Shown: positions 1 through 9,127, counted from the stretch's first letter. The stretch is 54,419 nucleotides of DNA from Bdellovibrionales bacterium (GCA_020435205.1 JAGQZY010000007.1:1-54419), one strand, 5' to 3'. Program-made: numbers and translations. The notes: generated from the sequence alone by a model not told the origin.

Positions 1-1
1 A

Positions 2-613
2 GAACTTTATACTTGGCTATGCTTAGGTGCTCCAGAATCTGAAGTGGCCCATATTGCTGAGAGTCTTTTAAATGGATTTACCGATTTAAAAATTGGCTAC
101 CGTATTCATAGACCTTTTGTGGAGCTCAAGGTTTGGGGCCCCAGTACCTTGAATGATAAACATAAAAAAGTTTTTCAAACCCTCGAGAGCAAGCTTCATC
201 CCTGGTGGGTTGGATTGGATTTTAAAACCTTAAGGGAGCGATTTGCCGAGGTCACGAGCTGCTTTGATAAAGTCTTTGTCATTGATCATCTCACCTATGG
301 CTTAATGCTTGATAAGATGAAAGAAGGGCCAAAGATCCACAATCTTCGCTACCAGTGCTTTGAACATGGCGCTTTAAAGAATTTTGACCGCGAAGAGATT
401 CAAAAGATTCAAAAAGCCATGTCCATGCAATCTAGAGAACTCTATATAGGCTTGTTCCCAGCTGGGGATAAAAGTGCGCTCTACTTTATCAATGAAAGCA
501 TAGACCTTGTGGAAATCCCTCGAAGTTTTCCGCTACGCTCACAAATTGGACAGCTTTTTGCTATCGAACAGATTCTTCTTCAAGTGATTTCTCGAGGAGA
601 CAAACTTGGCTAA
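2..613 (+). CDS. CinA/MoCF-like protein, 5' end missing
   Basis: The reading frame is open to the left edge, so the true start lies outside the window; an internal GTG at 44 is not convincing. The first visible residues (GAPESEVAHIAESL, then GYRIHRPFVELKVWG) resemble the segment that follows the molybdopterin-binding (MoCF) fold in CinA-family proteins, where a GxxES stretch leads into a second alpha/beta domain. The rest is soluble alpha/beta sequence without membrane segments. If the match is right, the missing N-terminus carries the nucleotide/molybdopterin-binding fold; the exact role is unknown. It overlaps the start of tag by 8 bp, so the two genes are probably co-transcribed and translationally coupled. 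The family call rests on a short stretch and is moderate. Confidence 0.5.
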   Translation, partial: ELYTWLCLGAPESEVAHIAESLLNGFTDLKIGYRIHRPFVELKVWGPSTLNDKHKKVFQTLESKLHPWWVGLDFKTLRERFAEVTSCFDKVFVIDHLTYGLMLDKMKEGPKIHNLRYQCFEHGALKNFDREEIQKIQKAMSMQSRELYIGLFPAGDKSALYFINESIDLVEIPRSFPLRSQIGQLFAIEQILLQVISRGDKLG

Positions 614-1199
614 AAAAAAGCGTTGCACCTGGTGTGGAGATGATCCCTTGTACGTTAAGTACCATGATAAAGAGTGGGGGGTTCCTGTTTACGATGACCA
701 AAAGCTCTTTGAGTTTCTTACCCTTGAATCTGCTCAGGCCGGATTGAGTTGGATCACCGTGCTAAAGAAGAGGGAAAATTACCGCAAGGCCTTTGCCAAC
801 TTTGACCCTAAAAAAGTTGCTAAATTTAATGAAAAACAGGTGCAAAGCCTTCTACAAAACCCTGGAATTATCCGCAATCAACTAAAGATTCGTGCGGCGA
901 TTAACAATGCCAAATTATTTTTGGATGTTCAAAATGAGTTTGGAAGCTTTGCCAAGTATATGTGGAGCTTTGTTGGCAACCAACCTTTGCAGAACACAAG
1001 AAAATCATTAAAGGCTGTTCCTGCCAAGACTAAAGAATCTGATAGTCTCAGCAAAGATTTAAAGCAGAGAGGTTTTAAGTTTGTGGGGTCGACCATTGTC
1101 TATGCACATATGCAAGCTTGCGGTATGGTCAATGATCACACTCTTGATTGTTTTCGCCATCAAGAAATCAAAAAAATGAAGGTACGCAAGAGAATTTAA
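606..1199 (+). CDS. tag: DNA-3-methyladenine glycosylase I
   Basis: Base-excision repair glycosylase that removes 3-methyladenine from alkylated DNA in the cytoplasm. The 197-residue protein has the family length and hallmarks: an N-terminal RCTWCGDDPLYVKYHDKEWG stretch with Cys7 and His20 in the positions of the zinc ligands, the ESAQAGLSW helix carrying the catalytic-pocket Glu, and a C-terminal VNDHTLDC motif supplying the other His/Cys zinc ligands. The start is TTG, supported by an AGGAGA Shine-Dalgarno at 595-600 with 5-nt spacing; no ATG is available before the conserved N-terminus. It overlaps the upstream CinA-like gene by 8 bp. Its stop overlaps the convergent stop of the next gene by 4 bp. 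Confidence 0.93.
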   Translation: MAKKKRCTWCGDDPLYVKYHDKEWGVPVYDDQKLFEFLTLESAQAGLSWITVLKKRENYRKAFANFDPKKVAKFNEKQVQSLLQNPGIIRNQLKIRAAINNAKLFLDVQNEFGSFAKYMWSFVGNQPLQNTRKSLKAVPAKTKESDSLSKDLKQRGFKFVGSTIVYAHMQACGMVNDHTLDCFRHQEIKKMKVRKRI

Positions 1200-1987
1200 A
1201 AATAATAAGATGCCATAAGAGTCCATCGATCAATGAACTCTCCATAAAATGTGAATTGCCATTTTGAAAATGGTTTTGCACTCAAGCCAACCCACACTCC
1301 ATCCGAAAATTGGTGAGTCGAATCACTGAAATAAAAGTTATAGGACAATGTGGCTGCGAAGATATCAACACGCACCCCAACTGCGGGCGTTATTAAAACC
1401 GAACCATCATCTAAGGAGTTATCTTCAAGGGCTTGGTTAGACATATCCATAGAGAAAGTAAAACTCGATGTCACATAAGAGTATCCCAAGCCCCACCCTG
1501 TTCGATTATTACCTCTGCCCGCTGGGTCTTCGTACTCGATAACTAGCCCCACTCTATGCAAACCATTGGGGTTGAACATCATTCCCATCGTATAAACATC
1601 TTCGCGTACACCAAAGCCCATTCCAAATCCACCCCAAATAGCACTCATGGTTCCACGAATATAGCCATCACAACCATCACAACTGTTACTATAGTAGGCC
1701 AAGCCGAGCCCATACTGGCTATCACCAACCCCACCATCAATGCCGAGACTTGTTGACGTCGAGCCATCAATAAATGCAGTGGCCCTATAATTTTTTTGGT
1801 AGGAAGCTCCGACGGGGTTGTCAAATGTAAAGCCATTAGAAACCGTAGTCACATTTGTATAAGAGGGTGAGGAGATTCCTTGAGAAATGGCAAGGTCATT
1901 GGTAGACCCGCCTTTGCCTCGGCTTTGTGCAAGCCCGAGCGATGGTATGATTAAAAACGTTGCAAATACCCAATTGTAACTTCTCAC
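1196..1987 (-). CDS. exported beta-barrel-like protein of unknown function
   Basis: A 263-residue protein with a signal peptide (hydrophobic core about residues 6-17, cleavage likely after LGLAQ or nearby). The mature part is rich in Gly, Ser, Tyr and Phe with alternating hydrophobic residues (for example WGLGYSYVTSSFTFSMDMS) and ends in an aromatic residue, ASYYF, the usual terminal signature of outer-membrane barrels recognised by the BAM complex. It contains a short Cys pair, CDGCDG, near residue 105. No specific family is recognised. The start is GTG with an AAGGA sequence unusually close upstream. It is convergent with tag and monocistronic as far as can be seen. A small outer-membrane porin or barrel is the best description. 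Confidence 0.6.
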   Translation of the reverse strand: MRSYNWVFATFLIIPSLGLAQSRGKGGSTNDLAISQGISSPSYTNVTTVSNGFTFDNPVGASYQKNYRATAFIDGSTSTSLGIDGGVGDSQYGLGLAYYSNSCDGCDGYIRGTMSAIWGGFGMGFGVREDVYTMGMMFNPNGLHRVGLVIEYEDPAGRGNNRTGWGLGYSYVTSSFTFSMDMSNQALEDNSLDDGSVLITPAVGVRVDIFAATLSYNFYFSDSTHQFSDGVWVGLSAKPFSKWQFTFYGEFIDRWTLMASYYF

Positions 1988-2077
1988 TATCCTTTTATTT
2001 TATCACCTCAATTGCGTTGGACAATCCTCGGCCCCTGAGTCTAGCCCTAGACCTTCGACTAAACACTATTCAATTCG

Positions 2078-2842
2078 ATGGCTAAATCTCCTACACTGTA
2101 CTTCTATGTCTGGGCTGCGGAGGATCTGTTGGGTTCTATTCTAATTTCATCAGGTAATAAAGTTTTTGTAGATTCTGCCACTCAATTTATCAGCGATCAG
2201 TTTCCTAACAAAAATCTTCTTGAAGCCAAATCACTGTCTGACCTTTCATTGAAGCTTTCCAATCAAAAGTTTGAATCCATTATCATTGACTACAAAACCT
2301 GCCCTATCAAAGAACCTGTGCTCAATAATCTTATTGATCTGGGTGAAACGAAATCCCTTATCATTGTCCCCTCGTATGGGGAGGCTCCTCCTAAATTTTA
2401 CGACCAGGGCCACGTTCATGTCGCCCCCCTTAAAAAAGACGGCAACCAGCCAACAAAAGATCTTCTCGATGATTTTTATTTAGGAGATGGTTTTCTTTGG
2501 GGAAAAGGAATCTGTGAGATCAACCTGGATGAGGGGGAAATTCTTTGTAAAAATGGAAGTGCCGAAACAGCCATTTACCTAGTAAAAACAGGGGGGTTTA
2601 CCCGAGTGGCTCCAGAAGGCCGTATTTTAGATAAAAAGATTGAACCCGGCCAAGTGATTGGTGAGCTCACCTATTTTGAGAAAAAACCAAAACCCTGGAG
2701 CGTGATTGCGACCCAGCCGAGTCTGGTTGTTAGGATCTCCTTTAAAATGATTGATAAAGAGGTCGCAAACCTACCCCCCTGGGTAAAGGCCATGTTCTCC
2801 TCTTTGGCCAATCGAGCTCTTCGCTATGCCAATGTGGCTTAA
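2078..2842 (+). CDS. cyclic-nucleotide-binding (CRP-like sensor) domain protein
   Basis: 254 residues. The C-terminal half (about 145-240) looks like a cNMP-binding beta-roll: DEGEILCKNGSAETAIYLVKTG, then KKIEPGQVIGELTYFEKKPKPWSVIAT, matching the order 'aGe.i...G......yiv..G', 'l..G...GE......' and 'a.i'. There is no C-terminal helix-turn-helix, so it is not a CRP-type DNA-binding regulator. The Arg of the canonical phosphate-binding cassette is not obvious, so ligand binding is uncertain. The N-terminal 130 residues are alpha/beta and could be a degenerate receiver-like domain, but no phosphoacceptor signature is clear. It stands alone between two terminator-like regions. Likely a cytoplasmic signalling adaptor; the partner is unknown. 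Confidence 0.6.
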   Translation: MAKSPTLYFYVWAAEDLLGSILISSGNKVFVDSATQFISDQFPNKNLLEAKSLSDLSLKLSNQKFESIIIDYKTCPIKEPVLNNLIDLGETKSLIIVPSYGEAPPKFYDQGHVHVAPLKKDGNQPTKDLLDDFYLGDGFLWGKGICEINLDEGEILCKNGSAETAIYLVKTGGFTRVAPEGRILDKKIEPGQVIGELTYFEKKPKPWSVIATQPSLVVRISFKMIDKEVANLPPWVKAMFSSLANRALRYANVA

Positions 2843-2863
2843 GGTATAGAATTTTTTCAACCT

Positions 2864-2880
2864 GGCGGCGAAAGTCCGCC
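2864..2880 (+). terminator. possible weak hairpin after the cNMP-domain gene
   Basis: GGCGG at 2864-2868 can pair with CCGCC at 2876-2880 around a 7-nt loop, followed shortly by T-rich sequence (ctttcatt, then a T run). It lies 22 nt after the stop codon. The stem is short and the T-tract is not immediate, so this is a weak candidate. Confidence 0.25.
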
Positions 2881-2988
2881 CTTTCATTGTGCTATTTTTT
2901 CAATCTTTATCGATTCCTTGCCGCTCCTTGGCAGTCGCTCCAGCCTTAGCTAGAAAGTTTGCAATGGATAAAGCCAAAAGGGGGTTTC

Positions 2989-3483
2989 ATGAAGCCATTG
3001 ATTAGTTTTATATTTTTAGTCTTTTTTGCAAATACAGCTTTTGCTGGCGAGTGTAACGATTTAGACACTCTTTTTGACGCCACCGAATCCTTCAGCTGCC
3101 TGAATGATAGTGGGAATAAGGTTTGCATCAACTTTGGTTACCACGACACTGTTCAACAAGATGGCATGCGCATTTTTGAAGTGGTCAACAACGCTGTTGG
3201 TGATGGAGATTATATGATTTTCAATGACCCAGCCCCCTTTGCCTGCTTTTTCTCTTTTGGTTTTAAAGCCTGCACTCACCAATGGGTTAAAGAAACAAAA
3301 AATGGCTACAAAGCTTATCGCAAAAGAAACCCTGATGTTTGGGATGCTCGCAAATCAGAAACTAATTTTGAATTGGATGCGATCACAGGGATTGCTGAGA
3401 AAACTGGAAAAGGCTGGGATGTTAACGGTGATCTTGTCTCAGAAACAACCGAGACCTATAGCTCCTGCGTTCTTGAACTATAG
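2989..3483 (+). CDS. small exported protein, unknown function
   Basis: 164 residues. ATG at 2989 is preferred over the upstream in-frame TTG at 2959 because it is preceded by a purine-rich AAAAGGGGG Shine-Dalgarno and begins a clean signal peptide (MKPLISFIFLVFFANTAFA, cleavage before GECND). The mature protein is about 145 residues, acidic, with several cysteines (including ECND, FSCLND, KVCINF, ACFFSFGFKACTH, SSCVLEL), suggesting disulfides in the periplasm or outside. No family is recognised. It is followed by a strong bidirectional terminator, so it is probably monocistronic. Confidence 0.7.
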   Translation: MKPLISFIFLVFFANTAFAGECNDLDTLFDATESFSCLNDSGNKVCINFGYHDTVQQDGMRIFEVVNNAVGDGDYMIFNDPAPFACFFSFGFKACTHQWVKETKNGYKAYRKRNPDVWDARKSETNFELDAITGIAEKTGKGWDVNGDLVSETTETYSSCVLEL

Positions 3484-3500
3484 TCTTATTTAAAATACAA

Positions 3501-3535
3501 AAAAAGAGCTCTACAAATTGTAGAGCTCTTTTTTA
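3501..3535. terminator. bidirectional intrinsic terminator
   Basis: A near-perfect palindrome, AAAAAGAGCTCTACAA followed one base later by TTGTAGAGCTCTTTTT, with an A run on one side and a T run on the other. It sits between two convergent genes (stops at 3483 and 3542) and can terminate both. Confidence 0.85.
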
Positions 3536-3541
3536 TACTCT

Positions 3542-3961
3542 TTAAGCGGCTTTTAATGACGACATTAGGTCGGACATTTCGTGGCCTACAAAATGCGTAA
3601 AGCGACTCTTTTGATTGCGCACTGTGCGCACTACCAAATGGTAGTCATCTCGCTTTCTCATGATTAAACCATGGGTATCCTCGATCCAACCTCCATCACC
3701 AAAGCAAAATCGAATTTCAGAAAGAACATCTCTTGCCATCTCCATGGGAAGGTCAAAGTCGACCACAAACAATTTCACATTTGAATCTTTGTCAGTCGAT
3801 AAGACCCCCTGCAGATGTCCACGCTCTTTCTTTTTAGCTATCAAAATAAAGGGGGCTGAGACTAGGGCAATGAGCGGCGCCGAAACAACGGCTACCCACA
3901 TCAAGGGCACCAACATTATTGAACCAACCAATACGATAGATGTTATAGAAATCCATTTCAT
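3542..3961 (-). CDS. small membrane-anchored protein, unknown function
   Basis: 139 residues. The first ~40 residues are strongly hydrophobic (two adjacent membrane segments around residues 5-24 and 27-42), followed by KKKERG, which would stay in the cytoplasm, and a soluble ~95-residue domain (about 50-139). The soluble part contains LFVVDFDLPMEMARDVLSEI and a conserved-looking GDGGWIEDTHGLIMRKRDDYHLVV stretch, but I do not recognise the family. It is convergent with the upstream exported-protein gene and shares its terminator. The downstream neighbour on the same strand (4014-4373) ends just before its promoter region, so the two could be separate units. Confidence 0.6.
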   Translation of the reverse strand: MKWISITSIVLVGSIMLVPLMWVAVVSAPLIALVSAPFILIAKKKERGHLQGVLSTDKDSNVKLFVVDFDLPMEMARDVLSEIRFCFGDGGWIEDTHGLIMRKRDDYHLVVRTVRNQKSRFTHFVGHEMSDLMSSLKAA

Positions 3962-4013
3962 AAAAAACTCCTTTTTTAAGTTTTAAAAATACTAAACTTT
4001 TTTGGGCGTTTAT

Positions 4014-4373
4014 TTATGCCGGCGGTGGCCCACGGGTGTGAGCCACAGCATCGAAATGATGCAAATTAAATTGGGCGGGGTTTTCTGAAGTCTCGATCTC
4101 AGAAAACAAAATGAAAGAAAGGGTGGGCGCAAGAGTAACTGCAAAGTCATCACCATCCAGGTCATCAATATTCAGCGCAGACTCTCCGCGCACGATGGAT
4201 CTGGTAGCGAGAACAACTTTTACATCAAACCCTTCATTTAAAACTTGCTTAGTCTCGAAGCGGAAGGAATCTTCCAAAAAAATGGGTTTGGCACGAGTAC
4301 CAACACCAACGGTCAAAATTCCGATAACTAATGGAAGTATTAAAATAAAGGGTTTCTTCTTAAAGCATCCCAT
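4014..4373 (-). CDS. small exported protein, unknown function
   Basis: 119 residues with an N-terminal hydrophobic segment (about residues 8-25, after KKK) that fits a signal peptide or anchor, then a ~90-residue domain (FRFETKQVLNEGFDVKVVLA, LNIDDLDGDDFAVTLAPTLSF) and a proline-rich end, RGPPPA. No family is recognised. It lies on the same strand as the next gene upstream (S1 protease, start 5975), with 117 bp between them. Confidence 0.5.
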   Translation of the reverse strand: MGCFKKKPFILILPLVIGILTVGVGTRAKPIFLEDSFRFETKQVLNEGFDVKVVLATRSIVRGESALNIDDLDGDDFAVTLAPTLSFILFSEIETSENPAQFNLHHFDAVAHTRGPPPA

Positions 4374-4490
4374 AACATTTTAATTATACGACAATCTAAA
4401 AAAAATTCAATGCACGCATTCATTCACTACAACTGAACTGACGGATTCTCTTCTTGAGATAACTCTTTGGTTCTTAATTAGGACTTTTGT

Positions 4491-5975
4491 TTAAATTTTT
4501 AACGCAGTGATTTTTATATTCCCAGCCTCGTCTGTGGCCCGCACGCATAGTCGTGGCATATTGTAATTGAGTTTTCTTTCTAGAAACGAATTAAAAGCAG
4601 CAGCACCATTGGGCTTGTAACCAAGCACAGGGACCCAGTTGCGCATACTCGCGTAACAATCACTATCACTTTCAACGGTTTTAACAGAATAATGAAAGCT
4701 TCGATCCGACAGGAGCAGTTCAGTCTGATCCCCGCTCTTTTTTATTTGAGCTTCAAAGACTGGTTTTTCAGTGTCGACAACCAAAGGCATTTCCGTTGCA
4801 TCTTTAAGATCCTGCCAAGAATGACCATGGCCACCCAAAACACAGACCCGATAGCTTCCATCAGGTACATTTTTGCCAGCTAGGGCGTTTAAGCTATCGG
4901 TGCCTTGCACATTGCGATAGCCTTGCGGCTGATCACAACGACATTGAGTGTCCGAAACCAAACAAATTTTGCCGCGAAAACTCTGGTACTGAGAATGCTT
5001 TAGATCCAGGGGGCGATTTTTAGGGTCGTTATTAAAAGAGCCCCACTGTGAAGATACCATTTCTGGATCATTCGGCAGCAGGCACCCCTTCTTTTTGATA
5101 TCAAGTTTACAATCTGTAAAGCATTTATGTAAAAAACGAGTGTCGAAGCCATAGTTTCGCCTTTTCATCTGAGGCTGACCAGACTGAATTTCACAGGGAT
5201 TGTTAAGGGCACACGGCCGCTCACCACGACGGGAACTATGGACTGCTGTATTGACAAGACCAGCAAGCTCACCTTTTTCATTAAATAGACCTGACCCTGA
5301 AGACCCTCCGGTCACTGAGCAGGTTATAGACCTTTGATGATTCCAAACCCAAGAGCCTTCCATTAATTTGACTGGCTCACCAGCTGGGCAATAGGACTTG
5401 CGAAGGTACGTTTTGCCTTTATCAATTCCCGACGAGGGCACGCCAACATTAGCTAGGGTTCCTGACATGGATGACTTAGCAATTTTTTTTGGCAAGACTC
5501 CCTTCTTTTTGAGATCCCCGTAGGTTGAGGAAAGCTCGAGGAAAGCCAGATCGAAGGCTTTTTGTGAGGTGTAAAGGGTCTTTTCCTTACGAATGGAAAT
5601 CTCTTTATCTTTTTGATCGACAAAGCGATTAAAAAGAATCGACTGACCTCGCAGAGCGGGCTCCTCGTCAGGGTTATCATTGGAGCAATGGCCATTAGTG
5701 AGAACAAGGGGTTTCATGTCACTGATATCGCGCTGACAATTGGGGGGCTCGATTAAAGTGGCCGTGCACGTACCACCACTATCGTTGCGGATCATGCCCA
5801 CGGACTTCCAGGTTTCATTACGAGGATCGCTGCCTTTGAGCAAGCTCCAAGCTACATCTTGTGAGTTCACATCCTCTTCAGGGATTTCGGACCCATCTTC
5901 ACCGTATAGTGCTGTGGGGTTGATTGTGCTTTCCCCATAGGAAAAATTGAGGACAAATAAAAAGAGCCATAACAT
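4491..5975 (-). CDS. secreted trypsin-like serine protease (S1 family)
   Basis: 494 residues with a short signal peptide (MLWLFLFVLNFSYG, cleavage about residue 14). The protease domain spans about residues 40-290, with a plausible triad: His97 in LTNGHCSND, Asp142 in AFDLAFLEL, and Ser226 in VTGGSSGSGLF. The Cys pairs around these sites fit an extracytoplasmic disulfide-bonded enzyme. A C-terminal region of about 200 residues, also Cys-rich, follows (for example CLVSDTQCRCDQPQG and a final LCVRATDEAGNIKI strand resembling an Ig-like repeat edge). The C-terminal domain could be for substrate binding or cell-surface retention; that is inference. Substrate unknown. A second, different S1 protease is encoded at 23379-24998. 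Confidence 0.8.
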   Translation of the reverse strand: MLWLFLFVLNFSYGESTINPTALYGEDGSEIPEEDVNSQDVAWSLLKGSDPRNETWKSVGMIRNDSGGTCTATLIEPPNCQRDISDMKPLVLTNGHCSNDNPDEEPALRGQSILFNRFVDQKDKEISIRKEKTLYTSQKAFDLAFLELSSTYGDLKKKGVLPKKIAKSSMSGTLANVGVPSSGIDKGKTYLRKSYCPAGEPVKLMEGSWVWNHQRSITCSVTGGSSGSGLFNEKGELAGLVNTAVHSSRRGERPCALNNPCEIQSGQPQMKRRNYGFDTRFLHKCFTDCKLDIKKKGCLLPNDPEMVSSQWGSFNNDPKNRPLDLKHSQYQSFRGKICLVSDTQCRCDQPQGYRNVQGTDSLNALAGKNVPDGSYRVCVLGGHGHSWQDLKDATEMPLVVDTEKPVFEAQIKKSGDQTELLLSDRSFHYSVKTVESDSDCYASMRNWVPVLGYKPNGAAAFNSFLERKLNYNMPRLCVRATDEAGNIKITALKI

Positions 5976-6196
5976 TTCAATAGGATAACATGACGCCGCA
6001 AAAATGCCTTACTCGACCAAATACCAAATCCCACCCAAATCAATAGAATTTATCAATAGGCTTATCGAGACCTTATATTTTACCTATAGGCCAGCTTTGG
6101 CGATACTGCTGACATGACAAAGGGGTCCTGGGGTCACCGTATGATACCTGGTGAGGGTGGCTGTTTTTAGGGCCTTAAAATTTGAAGGAGAACGGA

Positions 6197-8431
6197 ATGA
6201 CGTCATTTAGATATTTTATAGTTTTAATCACCGCCCTGACCATCGCTGGTTGCGCCACAGGTTCCTCAAAAGAAGCTGATAGCGGGACAAGTATGGGCGG
6301 CAAGTCCAATCAATTTTGGTGGCCTAATTTAGTGAATTTGGCACCCTTAAGACAACACTCTAAAGAGTCTAACCCTTACGGAGAAAAATTTAACTACGCC
6401 AAAGAGTTTAGATCTCTTCATCTCGACACCCTAAAAAAAGACATTGCTAAAGTTTTAAGAACTTCACAAGATTGGTGGCCAGCTGACTACGGCCACTACG
6501 GTCCCTTTTTCATTCGTATGGCTTGGCACAGCTCAGGTACCTACCGAGTTGTAGATGGTCGTGGGGGCGCCGGGGGTGGTCAACAAAGGTTTGAGCCACT
6601 GAATAGTTGGCCCGACAACGCAAACTTAGACAAGGCCCGCCGTTTGCTTTGGCCCATTAAAAAGAAATATGGACGTAAACTTTCATGGGCTGACTTAATG
6701 GTTCTGGCCGGAAACGTATCTTTAGAAGATATGGGCTTTAAAACGATTGGCTTTGCTGGTGGAAGAACTGATGATTGGGAACCTGACATGGTTTACTGGG
6801 GCCCGGAAGCTGAATTCCTTGGTCGCCACCGCCAAACCAAAGATGGAAAATTACAAAAGCCTCTTGGTGCAACCCAAATGGGCTTAATCTATGTGAACCC
6901 CGAAGGTCCCAATGGAAATCCCGACCCTGTTCTTGCTGGCCAAGCGATTCGTGAAGCTTTTGGTCGAATGGCCATGGACGACGAAGAGACCGTGGCATTG
7001 ATTGCTGGTGGTCACTCTTTTGGAAAAACCCACGGTGCTCACAAGCCTAGTGATTGCGTTGGGCCTGAACCAGCAGCCGCCTCTTTAGAAAAGCAAGGAC
7101 TTGGCTGGAAAAATAAATGCGGGACCGGAAAAGGTAAGGATACAGTCACCAGTGGCCTGGAAGGCGCATGGACGGCTACCCCCACCCAATTTAGTATGGC
7201 CTTCCTACAATTCCTATTCTCTTTTGAATGGAAGAAAACCAAAAGCCCCGGTGGTGCCACTCAGTGGATCCCTACCGATGAAGGCGCTGTCAATTTAGTG
7301 CCGGACGCCCATGTAAAAGGAAAGCGTCATGCCCCGATTATGCTGACCACAGATTTGGCTCTAAGATTTGACCCTATCTATGGAAAGATTTCGAAGCGCT
7401 TTTTGGAAAACCCCAAAGAGTTTGAAAAGGCTTTTGCAAGAGCTTGGTTTAAACTCACTCACCGCGATATGGGTCCTCGAGCTCGTTATGTCGGTAAAGA
7501 CTCACCTAAAGAAGTCTTCAAGTGGCAAGATCCTGTGCCGGCCCGTAGCTACAAAACCATTAGCGCTCAACAAGTACAAACCTTAAAAAGTAAAATTTTA
7601 AGTAGCGGCCTCTCCACCTCTGAATTAGTGAAAGCAGCATGGGCTGCGGCTTCAAGTTTTCGCGGTACAGATATGCGTGGTGGCGCCAACGGTGGACGCT
7701 TGAGACTGGCTCCGCAAAAAGATTGGCAAGTCAATAATCCCCAAGAGCTTTCAAAAATTTTAGTAAAACTAGAAAAGGTACAAAAGAATTTTAATAAATC
7801 TCTTGGCAAAGGGACTGCGGTTTCATTTGCTGACGTGGTTGTCCTCGGAGGTGCCGCCGCCATTGAAAGAGCTGCTAAAAAAGCCGGGCACTCTGTTCGT
7901 GTTCCTGTTCGACTGGGTCGTACCGATGCCAGCCAAGAACAAACCGATGTGAATTCGTTTAATGAGCTTGAGCCTAAAGCCGACGGTTTTAGAAACTACT
8001 TTAATAAAGACAGTTTTTACCCACCCGTGCAAGCTTTGGTCGATAAAGCAAGCCTTCTTAATTTGACAGTCCCAGAAATGACCGTGCTTGTGGGTGGCTT
8101 GCGTGTGCTTGGTGCTAATACAGATAATTCCAGCCATGGAGTGTTCACCAATCGCAAAGGGGTCTTAACCAATGACTTTTTCGTGAACCTTCTTGATATG
8201 TCGACAAAGTGGGAAAAATCTTCGCAAGGCATGTACAAAGGTGTCGACCGAAAAACAGGAAAACTAAAATACACGGCGACACCAGTGGATTTAGTTTTTG
8301 GATCAAGCTCAGAGCTTCGAGCGGTGGCTGAAGTTTACGCCGCCAACGATGGCCAGCGCCAGTTTGTGCAAGACTTTGTAAAAGCGTGGACAAAGGTGAT
8401 GCAGTTAGATCGTTTTGATCTCCATCACTAG
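6197..8431 (+). CDS. katG: catalase-peroxidase KatG with lipoprotein signal
   Basis: Bifunctional haem enzyme that disproportionates H2O2 and acts as a peroxidase. ATG at 6197 is chosen because AAGGAG at 6185-6190 sits 6 nt upstream; the in-frame TTG at 6182 would lie before that site. Numbered from this start (744 aa): distal Arg107, Trp110 and His111 ([11 protein letters not shown]), Tyr232 ([14 protein letters not shown]), Met258 (FGRMAM) and proximal His273 ([10 protein letters not shown]). Trp110-Tyr232-Met258 is the covalent adduct needed for catalase activity. The C-terminal duplicated domain is complete. The odd feature is the N-terminus: [19 protein letters not shown], a textbook lipobox (IAGC, Cys19) followed by a ~25-residue linker. 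This predicts an exported, lipid-anchored enzyme facing the periplasm or outside. Followed by a strong terminator. Confidence 0.95.
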   Translation: MTSFRYFIVLITALTIAGCATGSSKEADSGTSMGGKSNQFWWPNLVNLAPLRQHSKESNPYGEKFNYAKEFRSLHLDTLKKDIAKVLRTSQDWWPADYGHYGPFFIRMAWHSSGTYRVVDGRGGAGGGQQRFEPLNSWPDNANLDKARRLLWPIKKKYGRKLSWADLMVLAGNVSLEDMGFKTIGFAGGRTDDWEPDMVYWGPEAEFLGRHRQTKDGKLQKPLGATQMGLIYVNPEGPNGNPDPVLAGQAIREAFGRMAMDDEETVALIAGGHSFGKTHGAHKPSDCVGPEPAAASLEKQGLGWKNKCGTGKGKDTVTSGLEGAWTATPTQFSMAFLQFLFSFEWKKTKSPGGATQWIPTDEGAVNLVPDAHVKGKRHAPIMLTTDLALRFDPIYGKISKRFLENPKEFEKAFARAWFKLTHRDMGPRARYVGKDSPKEVFKWQDPVPARSYKTISAQQVQTLKSKILSSGLSTSELVKAAWAAASSFRGTDMRGGANGGRLRLAPQKDWQVNNPQELSKILVKLEKVQKNFNKSLGKGTAVSFADVVVLGGAAAIERAAKKAGHSVRVPVRLGRTDASQEQTDVNSFNELEPKADGFRNYFNKDSFYPPVQALVDKASLLNLTVPEMTVLVGGLRVLGANTDNSSHGVFTNRKGVLTNDFFVNLLDMSTKWEKSSQGMYKGVDRKTGKLKYTATPVDLVFGSSSELRAVAEVYAANDGQRQFVQDFVKAWTKVMQLDRFDLHH

Positions 8432-8454
8432 TTCAAGATCGACCGTAAATGAAT

Positions 8455-8485
8455 AAAGCCCCGTAAACTCTGCGGGGCTTTTTAT
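8455..8485 (+). terminator. intrinsic terminator after katG
   Basis: AAAGCCCCG at 8455-8463 pairs with CGGGGCTTT at 8473-8481 around a 9-nt loop, followed by a T-rich tail. The tail runs directly into the left island repeat. Confidence 0.85.
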
Positions 8486-8501
8486 TTTGGCGGAGAGAGA
8501 G
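8486..8501. repeat. left attachment-site repeat
   Basis: TTTGGCGGAGAGAGAG, a one-mismatch copy of the tRNA-Ser 3' end at 12647-12662. It follows the katG terminator without a gap, marking the left junction between core genome and island. The remaining sequence to 8681 holds no convincing gene. Confidence 0.75.
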
Positions 8502-8681
8502 GACCAGATGGGCCATATTGTCCCTCAGTTTCTAAAGTCCTATTTTTATTTAATGTTTTAGTATTATCAAGTATTTAACCTGAGGCCTCTGTCTTTTTCA
8601 TTTCTGAATATTTTGGGCGATTTAGGACGATTATTGAGGGCCTGGTTCCAAGATGTTTCCAAAGTTTCAAGAACCAACAAT

Positions 8682-9110
8682 TCATTCAGGAACATCGTAG
8701 TTCGGTTCTACTATTCCAAGATCAATCATCTTCTGTATGAAGGCTGGAGCGTCATTAGTCAGATGACTTCCGTCATCTAGGGTTTCCCCGTTATTTTCAG
8801 CAGCAAATATTCTTCCACCAACTTCTTCTTTAAAAAATTTCAAGGCACATGTACCTATTCCACAATGAAGGTATTGACCATTACACCCTTCCAATCCCAT
8901 CCAAGTTATGTAGAAGTCTCCATTCTCGAGGCCCTTCATTTCAATTCGACCGATGCTGTTTCCCTCTTCATATTCCTCATATTCCTCAAGCCATTCACCC
9001 TCATTCACAGATATATTGTATTCTGTTTCACAAATGGAAATAATTACTGGATTTCCGTTCACTTTAATTACTTTTTTAAAGTTTGATGAGTCTAGCTCTT
9101 CTATTGACAA
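8682..9110 (-). CDS. small acidic protein, possible diverged GNAT fold
   Basis: 142 residues, strongly acidic. It starts at TTG with GGGGA about 5 nt upstream; no better start is visible. It lies 17 bp after the tcmP stop on the same strand, so the two are probably one transcript. The middle contains YLHCGIGTCALKFFKEEVGG followed by a hydrophobic strand, which has the spacing of the acetyl-CoA loop (xxGxGxxxL) of GNAT acetyltransferases, and the end, APAFIQKMIDLGI, resembles the late helix of that fold. The match is weak and the domain would be small for a GNAT. Alternatives are an antitoxin or immunity-like acidic partner, or simply an unknown accessory protein. The operon position suggests a role tied to TcmP. 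Confidence 0.55.
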   Translation of the reverse strand: MSIEELDSSNFKKVIKVNGNPVIISICETEYNISVNEGEWLEEYEEYEEGNSIGRIEMKGLENGDFYITWMGLEGCNGQYLHCGIGTCALKFFKEEVGGRIFAAENNGETLDDGSHLTNDAPAFIQKMIDLGIVEPNYDVPE

Positions 9111-9127
9111 TTCTTTCCCCCAAAAAA

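Noticed and set aside
6040-6110. Possible OxyR or Fur box upstream of katG
   Set aside because: Several ATAG/CTAT-like pieces occur but not with the spacing of OxyR (ATAG-N7-CTAT-N7-ATAG-N7-CTAT), so no operator is claimed.
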